From Chrysochromulina parva (Eukaryota; Haptophyta; Prymnesiales; Chrysochromulinaceae), in the NCBI GenBank assembly GCA_002887195.1, contig PJAB01002187.1, positions 1 through 10,058 of the forward strand: a stretch of 10,058 nt of DNA, written 5' to 3'. Every line of letters begins with the position of its first letter. Within the stretch, counting starts at the first letter, position 1. Below are positions 5,962 to 10,058 of this stretch, one piece after another. Made by a program: the position numbers and the translations under genes. The notes under the pieces were generated by a model, which was not told the origin of the DNA, did not search any database, and saw only the letters and a list, made by a program, of their open reading frames with translations.

Positions 5962-8916
5962 ATGGCGCCGCTAATCGTCATCCCACTGAAGAGACCCAAG
6001 GAAGCCGACCTCGGTATTGCGCTGCTGCGGGAGCTCCAGGATCGCTGTGCAGCTAAGCGCATTCCCTTACCAGCAGGGGCTCGGGAGTTTGTCCAGCAAC
6101 TGCAACAGAAGCGCAACCTACTGGTGGCCATCGACAAGCTCACGCAGTACACGGCTGATGACGTCACGAACTCGTTCCTGCAGTACGAGGCCAGCGTGAG
6201 ATTCATCGAAAGCCGTTTTGACAAGTCTGGTGCGGAGCTGCAGGTGCTCTTTAAGTGGCGCGACGCCTTCCAGCCAAGCAAGAAGTGCGAGTATGCTGAT
6301 CTCAAGTGGGAGCGAGCATGCGCCTACTTTTCAGCGGCGGCGGCGCTGTCGTTCAAGGCTGCAGCGGCGCAGCAACGCGGTGCTGAGCAGGGCGGCTTCC
6401 GCGACGCGGCCAACTTCTTCAAGCAGGCGGCTGGCTGCCTCGACGCGGCGTTCAGTCTGATCAAGGGCGCAATCTGGGGCCTCACACCGCGCTTGGATCC
6501 CAAGCTGCTCACCGCCGACGTGGAGCTACCAATGCTGGAGGCGCTGCGTCAGCTCATGCTGGCCCAGGCGCAGCGGGTCTTTTACGAAAAAGGTGCGCCA
6601 TCCTCTCGACCCTGCACTGACCCGGTTTTTCTATTCTCCCTGTCCCCCTTTTCCTCCCTGTCCATCTCTCTCTATTCCTCTCTCTCCCTGCGTCTAACCC
6701 GTCGCTTCCGGCCCCTGTCAACTGCCGCACGCGTGCCCACAGCCTGCTCGGAAGGCAGCAGCCCGACGATCAAAAGCCAGCTGAGCGCGGGAACGGCTTC
6801 GCTTTTCGCGGACGTGCTCAAACGGTTCGAGGCGAATAAACAAATGGAGGAGGCCGTGGCAGGCGAGGCAGGGTTGTTTAGCAAGCCCGACCGCTCGTGG
6901 CTAGGCCGCATCGAGTGCTCCAAGCTGTGGGCGGAGGCTCTCGCTGAGGAGCACGCGGCTGAGGTCGAGAAGAATAAGGAGCCGGTGCCCGAGTACGGCA
7001 ACCAGGTGGCTCGGCTTTGGCGCGCGGTCACTTGCGGCCGGGCAGCGGTTGACAAGGCGCGCAGTTCGGGCGTGCCCGCGCCCGAGTTCAAGGCAATCGA
7101 GGACGGGCTCGTGCGCTTGCTGCTGGTGTACACGACCGCCGAGAAGGAGTGTCGCGATATTTACGAGGAGCCAGTGCCCACAAGCATGCCCCCGTTGGAG
7201 CGTAAGGTGCTAGTGGCCCCCACCGACCCTCCCGAAGTGCCCCTCCTGGGTGGGAGCGACGCGCTTCGTGGCATGCTCGTGCCGCGCGCGGTCGAGCGAT
7301 TGGTTGCGCAGCACCACACGAAGGTTCAGGAGCTGCTGCGGGAGGCGTCGACGCGCGTGAGTACCGACGCGGAGGACGCGAGTCGCAAACTTTCGGCGCT
7401 GCAGCTACCGCACGAGCTTGACGCCCGCACGAACGCGGACATGCACCTGCCGCCCGAAGTGCTCAAAAAGGTGAACGAGGCTAAGCAGCTCGGCAGCGCC
7501 GAGACGCTGCAACAGCTGCGCATGCAGTGCGAGCAGGCAGAGGAGAAAGCCGAGCTGCCAGCGGTGTTTGCGCAGTCCATCCTGGACAGGGAGGAGGAAG
7601 AGGACAAAAAGTTTGTGGCCGAACAGAGCTCGCTCCCGAACCCGGAGGGAAAACTAGCGAGCCTCAAGACGTCCGAGGATCTCACGATGTGCCGCTCAAA
7701 GCTGTCCGATAGGAAGAGCCAGTTTGACAAGGCCAAGGAGGTGACCAAAGGGCTGTGCAAGCGCATGGACGAGGAGTTGGACTCACTCATGTTGATCACG
7801 AAGAGCATCGCCGAGATCGAGGCCGAGATGCCGCACCTGGACGGCACGACCCTCGAGCAGGAGCCGTGCGTCGGCGAGTTGCGCAGCTTGATCCAGCAGC
7901 TCGAGCAGCTCAAGATCGACTCATCCGCCACGCTGGGTGCCGCCAAAGCGCAGGCGGACGCGCAGGAGCGCGATCTGTCGCTTTGTGAACGCGTGCTCGA
8001 TTGCGCCGAGGGCGAGAGTAGGCATCAACTGCTTGACGAGTGCATGCAGCCCCTGAACGAGGTGCGGAGGAGCCTCTTCGCAATCAATAATCGGCGTGCC
8101 GGGCTACTGTGCCACGTGGAGACGGAGCACAAAAAGTTCCGCGAGGCCAGCGTTGCCGAGGCGAGCTACCCCGAGCGCGTCACGTATTTCGAACGGCTCA
8201 ACAAGGGCGCCGAGCAGTTGCGTTACCTGCACGAAGGGTTCACTGAGGGCCTCGGCTTCTACCAGAAAGTCGTCCAGCAGTTCGAGGGGTTTCGTAGCGA
8301 GGCGCAACAAATCTCGGATGCCCGTAAGGTCGAGCGCATTCAGATCATCAGGCCGGTGGCCCCCCCACCGCCGCCGACGCAGGTGGTACCGCAGCGTGCG
8401 ACGCCGTGCCCAGCGCCTACTCAACCGTACAGTGCACCGCAACAAGCTCAGCCGTACGGTGCGCCGCAGCAAGCGTACACCGCGCCGCAGCAAGCGCAGC
8501 CATACGGCGGCGTCCAGCACGCGCAGCCGTACGGTGCCCCGCAGCAGGCGCAGCACGGCGCACCACAGCGTGCGACGCCATACGGCGGCGTCCAGCACGC
8601 GCAGCCGTACGGTGCGCCGCAGCAGGCGCAGCACGGCGCGCCACAGCGTGCGCAGCCATACGGCGGCGTCCAGCACGCGCAGCCGTACGGTGCGCCGCAG
8701 CAGGCGCAGCACGGTGCACCACAGCGTGCGCAGCCATATGGCGGCGTCCAGCACGCGCAGCCGTACGGTGCGCCGCAGCAAGCGCAGCAGCCGGCTCGCC
8801 CTACTCCCAAGATGGCGTGCTACAATTGCAAACAACAATTTGGTGTGCCGCCGAATGCCCCTATTGCTGCGTGCCCCTTTTGCAAGACGCACAACCGAGT
8901 GCCCCCCGGCCTTTGA
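5962..8916 (+). CDS. ALIX: ALIX/Bro1-type ESCRT adaptor with C-terminal zinc ribbon, two exons
   Basis: The inferred exons are 5962-6592 and 6743-8916, giving 934 residues (human ALIX has 868). ALIX/Bro1 proteins link cargo and ESCRT-I to the CHMP4/Snf7 ESCRT-III polymer in endosomal sorting, membrane repair and cytokinesis. Residues 1-358 or so form the BRO1 domain: IPLKRPKEADL at the N terminus, FKWRDAF (97-103), WERACAYFSAAA (116-127) and LAQAQRVFYEKA (200-211). Ile220 and Leu224 align with the CHMP4-binding Ile212/Leu216 of human ALIX. A linker resembling the human one follows (IYEEPVP, then LERKVLVAP). Residues 380-745 are helical and match the V domain, ending in ARKVERIQII like human ARKTERDELL. 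Residues 749-900 are a Pro/Gln/Tyr/Gly low-complexity tail with 26-residue repeats, comparable to the human proline-rich region. Residues 901-934 are a CxxC-14-CxxC zinc ribbon, not part of ordinary ALIX. The ATG has A at -3 and G at +4. I see no obvious P(S/T)AP motif. Confidence 0.93.
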   Translation: MAPLIVIPLKRPKEADLGIALLRELQDRCAAKRIPLPAGAREFVQQLQQKRNLLVAIDKLTQYTADDVTNSFLQYEASVRFIESRFDKSGAELQVLFKWRDAFQPSKKCEYADLKWERACAYFSAAAALSFKAAAAQQRGAEQGGFRDAANFFKQAAGCLDAAFSLIKGAIWGLTPRLDPKLLTADVELPMLEALRQLMLAQAQRVFYEKGAPSSRPCTDPVFLFSLSPFSSLSISLYSSLSLRLTRRFRPLSTAARVPTACSEGSSPTIKSQLSAGTASLFADVLKRFEANKQMEEAVAGEAGLFSKPDRSWLGRIECSKLWAEALAEEHAAEVEKNKEPVPEYGNQVARLWRAVTCGRAAVDKARSSGVPAPEFKAIEDGLVRLLLVYTTAEKECRDIYEEPVPTSMPPLERKVLVAPTDPPEVPLLGGSDALRGMLVPRAVERLVAQHHTKVQELLREASTRVSTDAEDASRKLSALQLPHELDARTNADMHLPPEVLKKVNEAKQLGSAETLQQLRMQCEQAEEKAELPAVFAQSILDREEEEDKKFVAEQSSLPNPEGKLASLKTSEDLTMCRSKLSDRKSQFDKAKEVTKGLCKRMDEELDSLMLITKSIAEIEAEMPHLDGTTLEQEPCVGELRSLIQQLEQLKIDSSATLGAAKAQADAQERDLSLCERVLDCAEGESRHQLLDECMQPLNEVRRSLFAINNRRAGLLCHVETEHKKFREASVAEASYPERVTYFERLNKGAEQLRYLHEGFTEGLGFYQKVVQQFEGFRSEAQQISDARKVERIQIIRPVAPPPPPTQVVPQRATPCPAPTQPYSAPQQAQPYGAPQQAYTAPQQAQPYGGVQHAQPYGAPQQAQHGAPQRATPYGGVQHAQPYGAPQQAQHGAPQRAQPYGGVQHAQPYGAPQQAQHGAPQRAQPYGGVQHAQPYGAPQQAQQPARPTPKMACYNCKQQFGVPPNAPIAACPFCKTHNRVPPGL
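6593..6742 (+). other. Intron of the ALIX gene (150 nt, in frame)
   Basis: The donor is GAAAAAG|GTGCGC and the acceptor is GTGCCCACAG|CCTGCT, in phase 1. A good branch-point match, CTAAC, lies at 6694-6698. Removing the intron gives FYEKACSEG, which aligns without gaps to human FFLKATRDK and brings the following helix into register. It is a multiple of three and has no stop. A 65-nt pyrimidine tract (6626-6690) lies upstream of the branch point. Confidence 0.9.
8499..8789 (+). repeat. 78-bp coding minisatellite, about 3.7 copies
   Basis: The units are marked by cataCGGCGG at 8501, 8579 and 8657 and its variant catatggcgg at 8735, all exactly 78 bp apart. Each encodes 26 residues built from QPYGGVQHA, QPYGAPQQA and QHGAPQRA. 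The units differ at only a few bases, including synonymous changes. Shorter PYxAPQQA units precede them from about 8425. The period is a multiple of three, so copy number can change without breaking the frame. Confidence 0.95.
8812..8913 (+). other. Zinc-ribbon coding segment at the ALIX C terminus
   Basis: Residues 901-934 contain Cys903, Cys906, Cys921 and Cys924 (CYNC, 14 residues, CPFC). LSD1-type zinc ribbons of plants and algae use the same CxxC-14-CxxC spacing with a hydrophobic-Pro step in the middle; here GVPPNAPIAA occupies that place. The segment ends RVPPGL at the stop. Zinc binding is inferred from the cysteine pattern. Confidence 0.7.
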
Positions 8917-9007
8917 TGCACTCCAACTAGGGCGATGGGCCGTAGCGAGTGGAGGAAGGAGGCAGAAGTTCGGAAGCAACCCCGACTGAAGTGCTGTGCA
9001 AGCATAT

Positions 9008-9033
9008 TGTATGGGTTTGTATCGAGGTTTGTA
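9008..9033 (+). promoter_or_regulatory. Candidate 3'-end processing element of the ALIX transcript (three UGUA)
   Basis: TGTA occurs at 9008-9011, 9018-9021 and 9030-9033, 92 to 117 nt past the ALIX stop codon. UGUA motifs recruit cleavage factor Im in animals and plants, and UGUAA-type signals serve in several algae. No AATAAA is seen nearby. The clustering is suggestive only. Confidence 0.35.
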
Positions 9034-9492
9034 TGGGCCATCGACAAGGGCGGAGACGACTGAGTGGAGACTGCCGCTGAGGGCGCTGGATGGTTGAGCA
9101 GGTCTGCAAGGTCGTGTGGGTCCCGGGTCGGCGCGTTGAGGCGGGACACGTGCGGGTCGTGCGCGCGACGCTGCCGGCCGCCCGTATCGCCGCCGTGGAG
9201 CGTGGTTCACGCGGGTTTGGTCGGTACGCGTTAAGTGCACACTCGACAGTACACACGTGTGCTAACGTCCCGCTCGGCGGTAAGCGGCATTAATATATCG
9301 CGCGGTACGCTACGCTATCGTATACTCGTCTATAGAACGCGGGCTCCGGCTCGTTCGGTTGACGCGCGCCGGCGTACTAACGGAATCCACCGGCGACCGG
9401 GTGAAGCCACGTCCGATTCGCATTCGGCCGCGCGTTTCCGCCTGTTCCCGCCTTGGCCTTGCCTCCGCCTCCAAACAGGTGTAGAGGGTTCC

Positions 9493-9930
9493 GGGCCTGA
9501 TAAACATGAAACATAGTAGACCTAGAAGTAGACCACTCGACGAGATTTCGACGAGAGACTCGACGGTGGACCTCCACTCCCCGCCCCCACCCCCGACGGT
9601 CAATCCATTCAATTCCCAAACAGGTGACAACAAGCGAACAAGGTGCCGCGCAGCTCGGGTTGGGGGCCCGTGATAAACATGAATCATACAGTAGACCCGC
9701 TTCCCCGCTCGTGCCGTGTTCGAGCTTTGTTCGAGCAGGGCGGCAGCGACGATAGCGGCCATGTTAGCGGCCATACCCATACATAGCGGATAGCCGTTAT
9801 CCGCGACCAGGACCACGTCGACTGTACGACTCAAATTCCCAACCGAGGTCGCGTGTACAGGGTCTTGATCGGTAGCGCTAGCGGGTTGGGGCCTGTTCTG
9901 ATAAACATGGAAAATATACTAGACCACTCG
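9493..9930 (+). repeat. Degenerate ATG-containing repeat, three dispersed copies
   Basis: The shared core is TGATAAACATG followed by an A-rich stretch and TAGACC. Copy 1 is at 9493-9540, copy 2 at 9664-9699 and copy 3 at 9888-9930; core spacings are about 173 and 229 bp. Each is preceded by a G-rich stretch ending in gggcc, and copies 1 and 3 share the end TAGACCACTCG (9530-9540 and 9920-9930). Outlying similarity includes an ACAGGTG element upstream of copies 1 and 2 (near 9475 and 9620). The ATGs open short frames of 55, 35 and 10 codons. Confidence 0.75.
9786..9804. repeat. 7-bp inverted repeat, 5-nt loop
   Basis: The arms gcggata (9786-9792) and tatccgc (9798-9804) are perfectly complementary around gccgt. 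It lies between copies 2 and 3 of the dispersed repeat. Its function is unknown. Confidence 0.7.
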
Positions 9931-9991
9931 GGCGACTAGATACAGCTGCTGGTGCCCAGCACACTGCCTTGCCTTTGACACAGGTGAGGGC

Positions 9992-10058
9992 ATGGACAAC
10001 CTTCTCGACATCGCCGGCTGCAAGCGCCGCCACCTCAACGAGTATGAGTACGGGCGAG
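9992..10058 (+). CDS. N-terminal start of an unrecognised gene (partial, runs off the window)
   Basis: An ATG at 9992 with G at -3 and G at +4 opens a frame of 22 codons to the window edge without a stop. The peptide starts MDNLLDIAGCKRRHLNEY and is protein-like, with a short amphipathic helix and a basic turn. I do not recognise the family from so little. Just upstream, GCCTTGCCTTTGACACAG (9966-9983) is a good 3' splice site, so this may instead be an internal exon beginning at 9984, in which case the frame would read EGMDNLLD. The same CAG|GTGAGG also fits a 5' splice site, which would argue against coding here. Confidence 0.5.
   Translation, partial: MDNLLDIAGCKRRHLNEYEYGR

Larger units (their letters stand above)
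8917..9991. other. 1.1-kb intergenic region with repeats, no supported gene
   Basis: This holds the ALIX 3' UTR on the left and the upstream region of the right-edge gene. Open frames here have no domain character and the longest (9310-9834, minus) runs antisense through two of the dispersed repeats. Around 9290-9345 the sequence is locally richer in TA steps. Recognisable items are the UGUA cluster at 9008-9033, the three-copy repeat from 9493 to 9930 and an inverted repeat at 9786-9804. Confidence 0.55.

Noticed and set aside
5487..6305. 272-codon minus-strand frame across the ALIX start
   Set aside because: It overlaps the strongly supported BRO1 coding exon and its promoter and shows no recognisable motif.
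8499..8789. CRISPR-like array of regularly spaced repeats
   Set aside because: The units are contiguous, in frame, and encode protein repeats without unique spacers; the DNA is eukaryotic.
8448..8810. Cys/Gly/Tyr-rich minus-strand frame resembling a metal-binding or keratin-like protein
   Set aside because: It is only the reverse reading of the GCxGCx-rich repeat units; the forward frame is well supported by the ALIX homology.
8104..9240. 378-codon minus-strand frame opposite the ALIX tail
   Set aside because: It is a Leu/Arg-rich repeat product made by reading the 78-bp repeats backwards, and it runs out into non-coding DNA.
9310..9834. 174-codon minus-strand frame
   Set aside because: It passes through repeat copies 1 and 2 in reverse, has low-complexity stretches and no domain; chance is more likely.
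9493..9930. Cluster of C/D-box snoRNA genes suggested by the repeated TGATAAA and CTGA
   Set aside because: The C-box consensus TGATGA is not met, no paired D box or terminal stem is seen, and spacing is irregular.

Overview
The window is eukaryotic nuclear DNA, GC-rich, with short spliceosomal GT-AG introns. Protein families here (GALM-type mutarotase, ALIX/Bro1) exclude a prokaryote. One gene product starts with a secretory signal peptide followed by a basic, acid-free, transit-like stretch, the form of bipartite leader that algae with secondary plastids use. A haptophyte or another chromist alga is therefore the best guess, but this is inference; no marker gene in the window settles it.

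Layout, left to right. Positions 2-115 (+) hold the C-terminal end of an unrecognised protein. After a gap with a 22-bp tandem duplication come two tandem minus-strand genes: a weakly supported hypothetical (582-1361, possibly with an 87-nt intron) and a better supported 450-residue orphan (1569-2921) with a basic, mitochondrial-like N terminus and a C-terminal hydrophobic segment. The orphan shares a 180-bp intergenic region with the divergently transcribed, intronless NAD(P)-binding atypical SDR gene (3102-3935, +). Then come a three-exon aldose 1-epimerase (4189-5432, +) and a two-exon ALIX/Bro1-type ESCRT adaptor (5962-8916, +). The right-hand kilobase is mostly non-coding, carries a degenerate ATG-containing repeat in three copies, and leads to the start of a new gene at 9992 that runs off the edge.

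The genes look like independent housekeeping functions (sugar anomer conversion, probably plastid redox or stress chemistry, ESCRT membrane remodelling), not one pathway. I see no mobile element, CRISPR array, rRNA or tRNA.

The most notable points are: (i) the ALIX homologue ends in a four-cysteine zinc ribbon with LSD1-type spacing after an expanded Gln/Pro/Tyr/Gly repeat; (ii) its single intron and the first mutarotase intron are multiples of three without stops, so both can be read through in frame beside functional residues; (iii) the three-copy repeat upstream of the right-edge gene, whose last copy resembles the start of that gene. I see no clearly new multi-gene system.
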